From contig NZ_NFLT01000010.1 in assembly GCF_002161055.1 (NCBI RefSeq), positions 1-64,000 on the forward strand: a stretch of 64,000 nucleotides of DNA. The letters run 5' to 3'. Positions 44,295-53,774 of this stretch are shown piece by piece (position 1 is the first letter of the stretch; each line of letters begins with the position of its first letter). The notes beneath the pieces were generated by a model. It was given only the letters and a program-made list of their open reading frames with translations. It was not told the DNA's origin and did no database searches. Origin of the DNA: Tyzzerella sp. An114. GTDB lineage: Bacteria; Bacillota; Clostridia; Lachnospirales; Anaerotignaceae. The position numbers were made by a program, and so were the translations under genes.

Positions 44295-45216
44295 ATATGC
44301 ACCTCACAAAACAACTGCCATTATCAAATACACTGACAGGTATATTTCCCCTACATTTTTCCTGTCTCTTATCACATCTGTCAAAATATATACACCCCTC
44401 TGAAACCTCATAGGGTGAAGGTTGAAAGCCTTTTACAGCCTTAAAACCATTCTGTGGCAAAGCATTATAGAGGGCTTTTGTATATGGATGATAAAGATAT
44501 TTTTCACCCTTTATAAAATTTTCAGCCCTAGTAGTTTCAAGAGTTGTACCACCATAAAAAACAGATATTTTATCAGCATATTCAACAGCAATATCAATAT
44601 CATGTGTTATCATTATAACAGCCTTGCCTCTATCTGCAAAATCTCTAAAATATTTTAATGTTCTATAAGCCATTTTTCTGTCAAGCCCTGGAGTAGGCTC
44701 ATCTGCTATTATAACAGAAGGCTCTGTCTGTTCAGCTGTTGATATAAGAGCACGTCTAGCCATTCCTCCCGAATACTGAAATGGATATAATTTTTCAGAA
44801 TTTTCACAAAGGTCATATCTCCTAAAGGCTTTTCGCATTTTTTCAAAACAACTTTTATTATTTTTAATCATAACTTGATTTCCCACTTTCATAAGGGGGT
44901 CAAGATATGAAACGGACTGAGGTATAAGACATATTTCTTTCCCTCTTATATCTTTTATTCTTTTTTCTGTAATATCCAATCCTTTATATTTCATACTTCC
45001 TGTAACAACAGCATTTTTAGGCAATATTCCCATTATAGCATGGGCAAGAAGACTTTTACCACTTCCACTAGAACCTACAACAGCCAAAACTTCGCCTTTT
45101 TCAGCTTTAAGACAAAGATTTGATATAACTTTAATATTTTTTTGTCTAAGTCCTCTGTCATACATATTAAAAGTCACAGAAAGATTTCGTATTTCTATTT
45201 CTGGTATATTATTCAT
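44278..45216 (-). CDS. nikD: Nickel/peptide ABC transporter ATP-binding protein (NikD-type)
   Basis: This 312-residue ABC ATPase has Walker A VVGSSGSGKSLLAHAIMG, signature QYSGGMARRALI, Walker B VIIADEPTPGLD and H-loop MITHDIDIA. The C-terminal oligopeptide/dipeptide extension with four cysteines (CIYFDRCDKRQEKCRG) is typical of the DppD/NikD subfamily. The start ATG follows CAGGAGTG. It overlaps nikE by 17 bases. Confidence 0.9.
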   Translation of the reverse strand: MNNIPEIEIRNLSVTFNMYDRGLRQKNIKVISNLCLKAEKGEVLAVVGSSGSGKSLLAHAIMGILPKNAVVTGSMKYKGLDITEKRIKDIRGKEICLIPQSVSYLDPLMKVGNQVMIKNNKSCFEKMRKAFRRYDLCENSEKLYPFQYSGGMARRALISTAEQTEPSVIIADEPTPGLDRKMAYRTLKYFRDFADRGKAVIMITHDIDIAVEYADKISVFYGGTTLETTRAENFIKGEKYLYHPYTKALYNALPQNGFKAVKGFQPSPYEVSEGCIYFDRCDKRQEKCRGNIPVSVFDNGSCFVRCIYGHSV

Positions 45217-45220
45217 ATAA

Positions 45221-46036
45221 TCACTCCTGTGAAGTATAAGGGTCAATAAGTGATTTTATATTTTCACCTAAAATATCAAAAAGTATAACTATAATAACAA
45301 GCATAAGTCCTGGGAAAAAAGCAAGCCACCAGTAACCTGTCAATATATATTTCATACTCTCCGAAAGTATAATTCCTATTGCCGGACTTTCAGGAGAAAG
45401 TCCAAAGCCTAAAAATGTTATAGATGCCTCATGTAATATAGCATGAGGGAAAAGAAGTATACCTCCCACAATAGCTTGAGGAAAAACAAAAGGAATTATA
45501 TGATTTTTCATTATATAAAAACTACTTTTGCCCATTTTTCTTGATATTTTTATGTACTGCTCATTTTTTATTTGTATAACTTCCCCTCTTACAATTCTTG
45601 CAAGACTTGTCCAATGGGTAATGGCTATACCTATAAAAACTCCTTTAAATCCTCTACCTAAAGCAAATGATATAAGCATCAAAAGTACAATATGAGGTAT
45701 ACCCATAACAAAATCTATAAGCCAGCACACAACATTGTCTGTATATTTTGAAAGTGTTCCCGCAAGAGTTCCCAATAGGACAGCTATTATCACACTTATT
45801 ATTGATGAAGCCATACCAATCATTATACTTGTTGACATACCTTTTATTGTTCTTAAAAACATATCTCGTCCCATCCAATCAGTACCAAAAATATGGTTTA
45901 ATGAGGGTGCTGTATTTTTAACAGCAAAATCTGCTTTTAATGCTGTCTCCGGTATAATAGCTCCTCCAACAAAAACAGCAAATATTATTAAAATTGTAAA
46001 ACATATTAAAAATATTGTTTTTCTTCTTCTATTCAC
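45221..46036 (-). CDS. nikC: Nickel/peptide ABC transporter permease (NikC-type)
   Basis: This 271-residue permease has six hydrophobic helices and BPD-transport signatures: HIFGTDWMGRDMFLRTIKGM at the start of the domain and the coupling-helix region THWTSLARIVRGEVIQIKNEQYIK. The sequence near HEASITFLGFGLSPESPAIG is typical of DppC/NikC. Its GTG start overlaps the nikB stop by eight bases. Confidence 0.92.
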   Translation of the reverse strand: MNRRRKTIFLICFTILIIFAVFVGGAIIPETALKADFAVKNTAPSLNHIFGTDWMGRDMFLRTIKGMSTSIMIGMASSIISVIIAVLLGTLAGTLSKYTDNVVCWLIDFVMGIPHIVLLMLISFALGRGFKGVFIGIAITHWTSLARIVRGEVIQIKNEQYIKISRKMGKSSFYIMKNHIIPFVFPQAIVGGILLFPHAILHEASITFLGFGLSPESPAIGIILSESMKYILTGYWWLAFFPGLMLVIIVILFDILGENIKSLIDPYTSQE

Positions 46037-47015
46037 TGTATACTCCCCCTTCTCTTATTTTAGGGTTAAGGACAGTATATAATATATTTGCAATAATATT
46101 TCCCACAAAAACAAAAATGCTGCTTATAATAGTTATACCAAGTAATAAAGCTATATCTCCTCTAAGTCCTGCGTCAACAGCTGCTTGTCCCATTCCAGGA
46201 TATGAAAAAACTTGTTCAGCCAATATACTTCCTCCAAATATTTCACTTATAGAAGCAAACTGTAATGTAACGGCTGGAATTAGAGCATTTCTCAAAACAT
46301 GTCTTTTAATAATATCAATGAGTTTTTCTCCTCTAGCTTTTGCAAAAAGTACATAATCACTTTCCATAATTTCTGTTATTTTTATTCTTGTATGTAATGC
46401 AATATTTGAAAATGATGAAAAACTCAAAGTTATAGCAGGCAAAATAGCATGATAAATTTTCTGACCTATTGTTACACTATCAGCACTGACACCAACAGGA
46501 ACACTAAAACCTGTGGGAAACCAGCCTAAATTTACAGAAAATATCATAAGAAACATCATTCCAATCCAAAATGTAGGGGTTGATGAAATAACAAGACAAA
46601 TTGTTTTTATTATTCTATCAACAAAACTCCCTTTAAAAACTCCCATTATTATTCCAAGTACAAATCCTAAAATACCTGAAATAATCCAAGATGTTATCAT
46701 AAGTATCATTGATGATTGAAATTTTTCTCCTATAACTTCTGATACAGGTTTTCTATAAATTAAAGATGTTCCCATATCACCTTTAATAATATTTTCAAAC
46801 CAATTTTCAAAACGTTCTATGGGCTTATCATTAAGTCCCCAATGTTCCGCTATTTCCTCTCTCTGTTCAGGAGTTACAGCAACACCAGCCCCAACATAAC
46901 TTTGTACAGGGTCAATAGGTGATGATGTGACAAGTATAAATGAGAAAATAGTCACTGCCACAAGCAAAGTTATCATTCTTATTAAATTTTTTATTATATA
47001 TTTAATTGTCATCAT
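46029..47015 (-). CDS. nikB: Nickel/peptide ABC transporter permease (NikB-type)
   Basis: This 328-residue permease has about six helices and DppB/NikB hallmarks: SPIDPVQSYVGAGVAVTPEQ, DMGTSLIYRKPVSEVIGEKF, ARGEKLIDIIKRHVLRNALIPAV and the C-terminal EQVFSYPGMGQAAVDAGL. It starts three bases after nikA ends. Nickel specificity is inferred from operon linkage to larEBC. Confidence 0.92.
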   Translation of the reverse strand: MMTIKYIIKNLIRMITLLVAVTIFSFILVTSSPIDPVQSYVGAGVAVTPEQREEIAEHWGLNDKPIERFENWFENIIKGDMGTSLIYRKPVSEVIGEKFQSSMILMITSWIISGILGFVLGIIMGVFKGSFVDRIIKTICLVISSTPTFWIGMMFLMIFSVNLGWFPTGFSVPVGVSADSVTIGQKIYHAILPAITLSFSSFSNIALHTRIKITEIMESDYVLFAKARGEKLIDIIKRHVLRNALIPAVTLQFASISEIFGGSILAEQVFSYPGMGQAAVDAGLRGDIALLLGITIISSIFVFVGNIIANILYTVLNPKIREGGVYSE

Positions 47016-47018
47016 ATT

Positions 47019-48614
47019 TTATTCCCATTTCCACTCTCTAAGATTTGACACAATAGGCCAAGCATGACCATGAGGGTGTATTTTTTGTTCCCCAATATTA
47101 AGTCCTTCTCTCACATAATACAAATGGTCAACATTTACAAGCCATACCCAAGGACATTCACCTTCTGTTGAAACTCCTGTTTCACCGTCCCATTGAACTT
47201 TCTTCCACAATTCATTAGCCTTATCACTGTCAGCCTCTGCCATAGCCTCATTTATATATTTATCTGTGATTTCACTTGTATAATTTTCAGGATTATAATA
47301 ATCTTTAGCAACATTGTCACTGTGATATAACAAATATGTCTCAAGAGGATTTTGTGCTCCCCAACCCATAAGAACAGCGTTACTGTACATTTCTTTGTCT
47401 ATAATATCCCAGCTTGTACCTTCAGTTACTATCTTTATACCTAATTTCTCAGCTTCTTGACTTACAGCTATTGAGAGAGTCTGTCTTACTGAGTCATCTG
47501 CATTATAAAGTAATTTAAACTCAGCTTTTAATCCGTTTTTCTCTCTTATTCCGTCATTATCTGTATCAATCCAGCCACTATCCTCAAGTATTTTTAAAGC
47601 CTTATCAAAATCATACTGAACAGCAGCCTCATCACTACCCCAAGGCATTCCGTCACACTCACTATAAGCAGGACTTCCAAAGCCATTTAAAACATTTTCA
47701 ACAAGCATATTTCTGTCTATTCCATAGGATAAAGCCCTTCTTATGGCAATATCACTTGTAACATTATTTCCTATTTTCGCTCCTGTGTCTGTTGTTTCTC
47801 CTTTATCTGGAACAACAGGAAGTGTAAGACCTCTGTTGTCTATTGACTGTAAATTAGCTATTTTCATGCCATCAATTTCATTTTGTGCAAATCCTGCTGT
47901 TGTTACAGCAACATCAAGTTGTCCTGCCTTTGCCGCTGCAAAGGCTGCGTCCTCTGTCATAAATAATATTGTGACTTTTTTGATTTCAGGAATTTTTCCA
48001 TAATAATTTTCATTGGCTTCAAGTATAATTTGTTGTCCTTTATCCCACTGTTTAAGTATAAAAGGACCACTTCCAACAGGATTTTCACCATAACTTTCAT
48101 TATACAAATGAGAAGGAACTATTCCTGTTCCTGCAACAGTATATATAAAAGCTGACTGAGGATATGCTAATTTAAACTGAACTGTATCATCATCAACAGC
48201 TGTAACACTTTCCATAACTGTCAAATCAACAACAGAACCACTTGATTTTGCAGTATTAAATGTAAAAACAACATCCTCTGCTGTAAGTTTTTCTCCGTCT
48301 GTAAAATATGCATCATCTCTAATATCAAATGTCCACAAAAGTCTATCATCACTTACGCTGTAATCAACAGCAATATCATTTATTATGTTCATATCTTTAT
48401 CAGTCTCAACAAGTGTACTTTGAAAAAGAGGGCTTCCATATCTTCCCCAACCTGTACATGGGTCAAAACCTTCCTCTGGCTCTGTACCTATTGCCATTAC
48501 TATTTCATTTTTGTTTTCTTCTGTTTTTTCAACATTTTCAGTATTTTTTCCACAACCAGAAATAAATACAGCCATAGTTAAAAAAACTGATAAAATAAAT
48601 TTTAATTTCTTCAT
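47019..48614 (-). CDS. nikA: Nickel/peptide ABC transporter substrate-binding lipoprotein (NikA-type)
   Basis: This 531-residue SBP family 5 lipoprotein has a lipobox FISGC (Cys21) after a hydrophobic signal peptide. The mature domain has IGTEPEEGFDPCTGWGRYG, VDYSVSDDRLLWTFDIRDDAYFTDG and GSGPFILKQWDKGQQ. The start ATG follows GGGAGG. It is the first gene of nikABCDE-larEBC, so the captured ligand is most likely nickel in chelated form, although family 5 proteins also bind peptides. Confidence 0.88.
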   Translation of the reverse strand: MKKLKFILSVFLTMAVFISGCGKNTENVEKTEENKNEIVMAIGTEPEEGFDPCTGWGRYGSPLFQSTLVETDKDMNIINDIAVDYSVSDDRLLWTFDIRDDAYFTDGEKLTAEDVVFTFNTAKSSGSVVDLTVMESVTAVDDDTVQFKLAYPQSAFIYTVAGTGIVPSHLYNESYGENPVGSGPFILKQWDKGQQIILEANENYYGKIPEIKKVTILFMTEDAAFAAAKAGQLDVAVTTAGFAQNEIDGMKIANLQSIDNRGLTLPVVPDKGETTDTGAKIGNNVTSDIAIRRALSYGIDRNMLVENVLNGFGSPAYSECDGMPWGSDEAAVQYDFDKALKILEDSGWIDTDNDGIREKNGLKAEFKLLYNADDSVRQTLSIAVSQEAEKLGIKIVTEGTSWDIIDKEMYSNAVLMGWGAQNPLETYLLYHSDNVAKDYYNPENYTSEITDKYINEAMAEADSDKANELWKKVQWDGETGVSTEGECPWVWLVNVDHLYYVREGLNIGEQKIHPHGHAWPIVSNLREWKWE

Positions 48615-48640
48615 ACTTTCCTCCCCATTTTTAACATAAA

Positions 48641-48724
48641 AAACCACAAGAATTTTTGTACAAAAGTGTAGAAAACACCCTTGATATACACTTTAAAAGC
48701 CTATTACAAAAACCCTCGTGGTTT
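48641..48724 (-). promoter_or_regulatory. Long two-stage hairpin in the nik-lar leader
   Basis: On the minus strand AAACCACGAG (48715-48724) pairs with CTTGTGGTTT (48641-48650) and TTTTTGTA (48705-48712) with TACAAAAA (48653-48660). Inside, TACACTTT and AAAGTGTA (48663-48670 and 48687-48694) form a second stem with a 16-base loop. A short U-run follows the outer stem, 25 bases before the nikA Shine-Dalgarno. It could be an attenuator for the nickel operon or a terminator for cwlD. It does not match the NiCo riboswitch consensus I know. Confidence 0.55.
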
Positions 48725-48783
48725 ATAAATAATTAATTGATATTAAATTTTTAAATTATGCTTCGTGCATTTTTTATAGAAAT

Positions 48784-48826
48784 AATATATATGTTAAAAT
48801 AAAATAAGTCAAGTTTAGCATGCTAA
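48784..48826 (-). promoter_or_regulatory. nik-lar promoter with upstream palindrome
   Basis: TTGACT (48807-48812), 17-bp spacer and TATATT (48784-48789) on the minus strand give transcription starting near 48777, about 160 nt before nikA. The perfect palindrome TTAGCATGCTAA (48815-48826) lies immediately upstream of the -35 and may be a regulator site. It is not the GTATGA-N16-TCATAC NikR operator. Confidence 0.65.
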
Positions 48827-48845
48827 TTATTAACATTAAAATAAA

Positions 48846-49535
48846 TTAAATTTTTTCCTTATCATAAAAATAATCTATTATACCCATATAAATTGCCCAT
48901 GCAATTTTTTCTTGATATTTTTTGTCATTCAAAAGTTTTTCCTCATTACTGTTACTTAAAAAACCACACTCAACTATTATACAAGGAAGTTTCATAGCTT
49001 TTAACATATAATAATCAGTATTTGCTTTTGCAGTTCTTTTATTTTCATTATCCGCTTCAGATATAAGCCTTGATTGTACAAACTCAGCAAGTTTTTTGCT
49101 TTCCTCTGATGTTCCATAATAAAAAACTTGTGCACCCTTTGCACTCTCTTTAGGAAAAGAATTTTGATGTATACTTACAAGAATATCTCCATAACTTGAG
49201 TCAGCAATATTTTTTCTTTCTTTCATATCCTTATTTTTGCTATCTCCAAGGGCTTCATCTTCATTTCTAGTTATAACAACATTAGCTCCTGAAGTCTCAA
49301 GATATTTTTGAAGTATCTGGGAAATTTGAAGGTTTATTATTTTTTCATTTTCACCAATATTTCCCGTTTTACCTGGGTCCCAACCTCCATGTCCCGGGTC
49401 TATAACTATTGTTTTTCCCGATATAGGAAGCATTGTTGGGACTGTTATCCTATATGTATATACCAATGATGAAAATATTATAAGGCTAAAAAGAAATATC
49501 CACCTATACTCCTTTTTCAAAAAAAAATCTTTCAT
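48846..49535 (-). CDS. cwlD: N-acetylmuramoyl-L-alanine amidase CwlD
   Basis: CwlD removes side peptides from spore-cortex peptidoglycan so that muramic-delta-lactam can form, a requirement for germination. It is a membrane-anchored (helix about residues 12-28) amidase_3 protein with the zinc ligands in IDPGHGGWDPG (His49), the following Glu, SIHQNSF and the catalytic VECGFLSN. The 229-residue length matches CwlD. It is divergent from a small membrane-protein gene. Confidence 0.9.
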   Translation of the reverse strand: MKDFFLKKEYRWIFLFSLIIFSSLVYTYRITVPTMLPISGKTIVIDPGHGGWDPGKTGNIGENEKIINLQISQILQKYLETSGANVVITRNEDEALGDSKNKDMKERKNIADSSYGDILVSIHQNSFPKESAKGAQVFYYGTSEESKKLAEFVQSRLISEADNENKRTAKANTDYYMLKAMKLPCIIVECGFLSNSNEEKLLNDKKYQEKIAWAIYMGIIDYFYDKEKI

Positions 49536-49654
49536 AATTCCCTCTTAAATATTATTTACTATATTTTATTCAAAAAAACTTGAAATATAATACAGGTATA
49601 AAGAACGTAAATAAATAAATAATAATAGTGCAACAAAAACAAAGGAGTGATATT

Positions 49655-49828
49655 ATGAAAAGTTTCACAACAGGTCTTATTGCAGGAAGTATGGCAGCTG
49701 TGGCAGGTATGGGATATCTTCTCAGTGACAAAAAAACACAGAAAAAAATGATGAACACAGGCAAAAAAATGGTGTATAAAGCAGAAAATCTCATGGGAGA
49801 TATAGCCGACACAATGGACAGAATGTAA
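49655..49828 (+). CDS. Small YtxH/DUF3918-like membrane protein
   Basis: This 57-residue protein has one N-terminal hydrophobic segment (TTGLIAGSMAAVAGMGYLL) followed by a basic, amphipathic tail with a MGDIADTMDRM end. It resembles small YtxH-like envelope or spore-associated proteins. The start is supported by AAAGGAGTG before ATG, and a terminator follows. It is too short for a firm assignment. Confidence 0.7.
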   Translation: MKSFTTGLIAGSMAAVAGMGYLLSDKKTQKKMMNTGKKMVYKAENLMGDIADTMDRM

Positions 49829-49850
49829 TAATGTAAAATGTAATACGAAA

Positions 49851-49876
49851 AAAGGGCAGATAAATATCTGCCCTTT
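49851..49876. terminator. Bidirectional terminator between the small gene and treA
   Basis: AAAGGGCAGATA and its complement around an AA centre, with flanking T and A runs, separate convergent genes. Confidence 0.85.
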
Positions 49877-49904
49877 CTCTATTCTCCCCAATATTTAATT
49901 AAAT

Positions 49905-51548
49905 TTATTTTTTAAGCACTATTGACTCATAAGGTCTAAGTTTAAGAACTCTATCAACCTTACTATCATTATAGTTGCTTAATATACATTTATAACCTGA
50001 AAGGTCTATTTCTGTATCCCACAAAATTTCTTTTCCATAGAAATTATTTACAACTATAATTGTCTCACCATTATATTGTCTCTTATATGCAAATATTTCT
50101 TTATGATTTTCAGCCATAGACTGGAAATCTCCATAGGATATAGCATCTTCATCTTTACGAAGTTTTACAAGTTTTTTATAATATGCAAAAACTGAATTTT
50201 CATCATCAATCTGACTTTCTGCATTTATATATTTATAATTTTTTATAACCTCAATCCAAGGTGTGCCACTTGTGAAACCTGCATTTTCTCCATTATTCCA
50301 CTGCATAGGAGTACGGCTGTTATCTCTTGAATGAACCTTTAATATACTATATGCATTGTCTTCTGTGAGACCTTTTTCCTGTAAAATTCTAAAATGATTA
50401 AGGCTTTCAACATCTTTATACTGAGAAATGTCTGTAAATCCTGCATTTGTCATACCTATTTCCTCACCCTGATATATATAAGGTGTACCTCTCAAACAGT
50501 GCACAACTGTTGCAAGCATTTTAGCTGACTCTTTCCAATATTTTTCAGTATTTCCGAAACGAGATACAACTCTAGGCTGGTCATGATTACACCAGAAAAC
50601 AGCATTCCATGCATTATGCTGTGACATTTTTGTCTGCCACTCAAATATAATATTTTTTAATTTCTGGAAATCGAAAGGTACAAGAACCCATTTCTCATTA
50701 CCCATAAAGTCAACTTTTAAGTGGTGGAAACTAAATACCATTGAAAGCTCATTGCTTTCTGCCCCTGCATACTGATAACAGTTTTCAATAGATGTACTTG
50801 ACATTTCACCAACTGTTATAATCTCAGCATCTGTACCAAATGTTGTCTCATTGAGTTCTTTAAGATATTTATGAATATTAGGTCCGTCTGTGTAGAAACG
50901 TCTTCCGTCTCCCTCAAAATCGTCCTCAAAAATTCCTTTGCTTATAAGATTTACAACGTCAAATCTAAAGCCTTTTACACCTTTTTTCATCCAGAATTTA
51001 ACTATATTCTGAACTTCTTTTCTTACTTCCTCATTATCCCAATTTAAGTCAGCCTGTGTAACATCAAAAAGGTGAAGATAATATTCATCAAACTTTTCAA
51101 CATACTCCCAAGCATTTCCTCCAAATTTACTATCCCAGTTAGTTGGAGGAACTCCAGGCTTTTTACCTTTTTTGAATATATAGTAATTTTTGTATTTTTC
51201 ATCTCCTGCCAAAGCTTTCTGGAACCATTCATGGCGTGTTGATGTATGGTTAAAAACCATATCAAGCATAAGGCGAATTCCTCTTTTTTCAGCCTCTTTT
51301 GCCAGTTCATCAAAATCTTCCATTGTTCCATATCTTGGGTCTATGTTGTAATAATCTTCTACATCATATCCATTGTCTTTCTGTGGTGATACAAAGAAAG
51401 GTGTAAGCCATATATAATCCACTCCAAGTTCTTTTATATAATCAAGTTTTGCTGTTACACCCTTTAAATCTCCAAGTCCGTCACCATCTGTGTCATAAAA
51501 AGATTTAGGATAAATCTGATAAACTGTACTTTTTCTGAAATCCGCCAT
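49905..51548 (-). CDS. treA: Trehalose-6-phosphate hydrolase (GH13)
   Basis: This 547-residue glycoside hydrolase 13 enzyme hydrolyses trehalose-6-phosphate to glucose and glucose-6-phosphate. The catalytic residues are Asp197 (GFRFDVVN), Glu248 (TVGEMSS) and Asp323 (NHDQPR), with DMVFNHTS as region I. It resembles oligo-1,6-glucosidases, but the neighbouring trehalose PTS and GntR regulator define it as TreA/TreC. The start follows AAAGGAT, 30 bases after treP. Confidence 0.92.
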   Translation of the reverse strand: MADFRKSTVYQIYPKSFYDTDGDGLGDLKGVTAKLDYIKELGVDYIWLTPFFVSPQKDNGYDVEDYYNIDPRYGTMEDFDELAKEAEKRGIRLMLDMVFNHTSTRHEWFQKALAGDEKYKNYYIFKKGKKPGVPPTNWDSKFGGNAWEYVEKFDEYYLHLFDVTQADLNWDNEEVRKEVQNIVKFWMKKGVKGFRFDVVNLISKGIFEDDFEGDGRRFYTDGPNIHKYLKELNETTFGTDAEIITVGEMSSTSIENCYQYAGAESNELSMVFSFHHLKVDFMGNEKWVLVPFDFQKLKNIIFEWQTKMSQHNAWNAVFWCNHDQPRVVSRFGNTEKYWKESAKMLATVVHCLRGTPYIYQGEEIGMTNAGFTDISQYKDVESLNHFRILQEKGLTEDNAYSILKVHSRDNSRTPMQWNNGENAGFTSGTPWIEVIKNYKYINAESQIDDENSVFAYYKKLVKLRKDEDAISYGDFQSMAENHKEIFAYKRQYNGETIIVVNNFYGKEILWDTEIDLSGYKCILSNYNDSKVDRVLKLRPYESIVLKK

Positions 51549-51577
51549 ATTAAACCAATCCTTTCTATATATTCAAA

Positions 51578-53521
51578 TCAAAATTTTGCTACTACTGTTT
51601 CTCCTGCCTTTGAAGGTATACCGCTTATAAGTTCAATATTTTCAGCATTTCCATTATCTGTGATTATAAGCATTGTTGTATCTTTATATCCTGAATTTTT
51701 GATTTTCTCTTTTGAGAATTTTATAAGAGGCTGACCTTTCTTTACTTTGTCACCGCTTTTTACAAAGGTTTCAAAACCGTCACCATTCATACTTACAGTA
51801 TCAATACCAACATGTATTAAAAGTTCAACTCCATTTGAAAGAGTTATACCACAAGCGTGTTTGCTTTCCTCCATAACAACACTTATTGTACCGTCACAAG
51901 GTGATACAACAGTTTCATCAGAAGGTTCAAAAGCCACACCATCACCCATTACTTTGTTTGCAAAAACTTCATCTGGAACTTCTTCAATAGGAATAACTTT
52001 TCCGCTTAATATTGCACAAAGTTCTTTTACATCACTATTTGAAACAACTGTTTCTTCCACTGTTTCCTCTGTTACTGTTTCTGAAACTTCTTCTCCTGTA
52101 AGCTCAACTGTTGAAAGTTTCTTTTTACCTACAATGTATGTAAGTACAAAAGGAATTGCAATAGCTGCTATCATAGCAAGAAGGAATTTACCCCAATACT
52201 GAGAATATATTGAAAGTATTCCTGGAAGTCCACCGACACCAATACTTACAGCTTCAACTCCAAAGCCTACTGATATTATTGCCGCAACCGCAGAGCCTGC
52301 CATACCACAGATAAGAGGGAAAACATATTTAAGGTTTACACCAAAAAGGGCAGGCTCTGTAACTCCAAGATAACAAGATATACAAGCTGGAATATTAATC
52401 TGCTGAGCTCTCTCATTTTTCTTCTGTAACATTATCATTGCAAGAACTGCTGAACCCTGAGCTATATTACTTAATGCTATCATTGGCCAAAGCATTGTTC
52501 CATTATAAAGTGTTACAAGCTGTGTATCAATAGCATTTGTCATATGATGAAGACCTGTCATAACGATAGGTGCATAAACAAAACCAAATATTGCTGCAAA
52601 TATTACTTTAATCTGTGATGTAAGACCTGCATATACTATTTCGCCTATAAAATTACCGATTTTCCAGCCTATTGGACCTACAATTGTATGTGCAATTATA
52701 ACGGCTGGTACAAGTGAGCAAAATGGAACTACTATCATACTTACAACTTCTGGACAGTGTTTTTTGAAGAATTTTTCAAGATAAACAAGTACAAAACCTG
52801 CCATAATAGCTGCTATTACCTGTCCCTGATAACCAATCATTGAAACTTGGAAAAATCCAAAATCCCATTTTGGAATTTCAGCTGCTGGTGTTGATGCAAC
52901 AGCGAAACCATTTAAAAGCTGTCCTGATACAAGAGTAAGACCAAGAACAATACCAAGAATTTGAGTTGTTCCCATTTTCTTTGTGATAGACCATACGATA
53001 CCTACTGGTAATAGATGGAATACTGCTTCACCTATAAGCCAAAGGAAATTGTAAAGTCCCATAAAGAAAGGATAAACATCAGCAAGACTTGCAGTACCAT
53101 TATTTAAAAAATTAATTTCACCTATAATATTTCTAAAACCAAGTATAAGACCGCCACAGATAAGTGCTGGAATAATAGGAGCAAAAATTTCACCTAAACT
53201 TCCCATTATTCTCTGAATAACATTCTGGTTTGATTTTGCCGCACTCTTTACAGCGTCTTTGCTGACACCTTCAACTCCGGCATATTTTGTAAATTCATTA
53301 TAAAATACTGAAACGTCGTTACCAATGATGACCTGATACTGACCTGCCTGAGTAAAGGTTCCCTTTACAGAAGGAAGTTTTTCAATTTCTTTTTCCTTCG
53401 CTTTTGACGGGTCATTTAATACGAAACGCATTCTTGTCATACAGTGGGAAACAGCACCTATATTCTCTTTCCCGCCTATGAGAGTTAATAATTGTTTTAC
53501 ATCATTTTCATACTTAGACAA
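51578..53521 (-). CDS. treP: Trehalose-specific PTS enzyme IIBC-IIA
   Basis: This 647-residue permease imports and phosphorylates trehalose. Order: IIB (residues 1 to about 90, phospho-Cys27 in SHCMTRMRFVL), IIC with about ten helices (about 110-480), and a C-terminal IIA domain with the active His570 in LLIHVGIDTVSMNG. The glucose-family IIA makes it self-sufficient apart from HPr. The start is a TTG eight bases after AAGGAGG; longer frames run into the operator region. It lies upstream of treA in one operon. Confidence 0.93.
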   Translation of the reverse strand: MSKYENDVKQLLTLIGGKENIGAVSHCMTRMRFVLNDPSKAKEKEIEKLPSVKGTFTQAGQYQVIIGNDVSVFYNEFTKYAGVEGVSKDAVKSAAKSNQNVIQRIMGSLGEIFAPIIPALICGGLILGFRNIIGEINFLNNGTASLADVYPFFMGLYNFLWLIGEAVFHLLPVGIVWSITKKMGTTQILGIVLGLTLVSGQLLNGFAVASTPAAEIPKWDFGFFQVSMIGYQGQVIAAIMAGFVLVYLEKFFKKHCPEVVSMIVVPFCSLVPAVIIAHTIVGPIGWKIGNFIGEIVYAGLTSQIKVIFAAIFGFVYAPIVMTGLHHMTNAIDTQLVTLYNGTMLWPMIALSNIAQGSAVLAMIMLQKKNERAQQINIPACISCYLGVTEPALFGVNLKYVFPLICGMAGSAVAAIISVGFGVEAVSIGVGGLPGILSIYSQYWGKFLLAMIAAIAIPFVLTYIVGKKKLSTVELTGEEVSETVTEETVEETVVSNSDVKELCAILSGKVIPIEEVPDEVFANKVMGDGVAFEPSDETVVSPCDGTISVVMEESKHACGITLSNGVELLIHVGIDTVSMNGDGFETFVKSGDKVKKGQPLIKFSKEKIKNSGYKDTTMLIITDNGNAENIELISGIPSKAGETVVAKF

Positions 53522-53551
53522 ATTACTTACCTCCTTTTTAAAATCACTCAC

Positions 53552-53745
53552 TTGTTTGAACAACTTGATTATAATATAGTTGTTTAAACAAGTCAATCGG
53601 TTTTTAAAACTTTGTAAAAGCTATATATTTTTTAAAATAAAATTTTGTGCAACAATTTTTATTTTTATACTTTAAATTTAATGTGTTTAAACAACTTGAC
53701 TTTTTTATCCATATTATTATAAAATAAATTATAAATGTTTAAACA
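53552..53745. promoter_or_regulatory. Tre control region: four TreR-type palindromes and divergent promoters
   Basis: Four palindromes of the TTGTTTAAACAA type occur at 53552-53563, 53580-53591, 53684-53693 and 53736-53745. The minus promoter for treP-treA (TTGACT-17-TATAAT, 53591-53596 and 53568-53573) has one site in its spacer and another just downstream. The plus promoter for treR (TTGACT-16-TATAAA, 53696-53701 and 53718-53723) has sites on both sides. They closely resemble Bacillus TreR operators. Confidence 0.85.
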
Positions 53746-53774
53746 AGCACTTTTTACAGGGAGATGTATTATAA

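Noticed and set aside
48641-48724. NiCo riboswitch before nikA
   Set aside because: The conserved GGGACAG-type elements and four-helix layout are absent; only a long hairpin is present.
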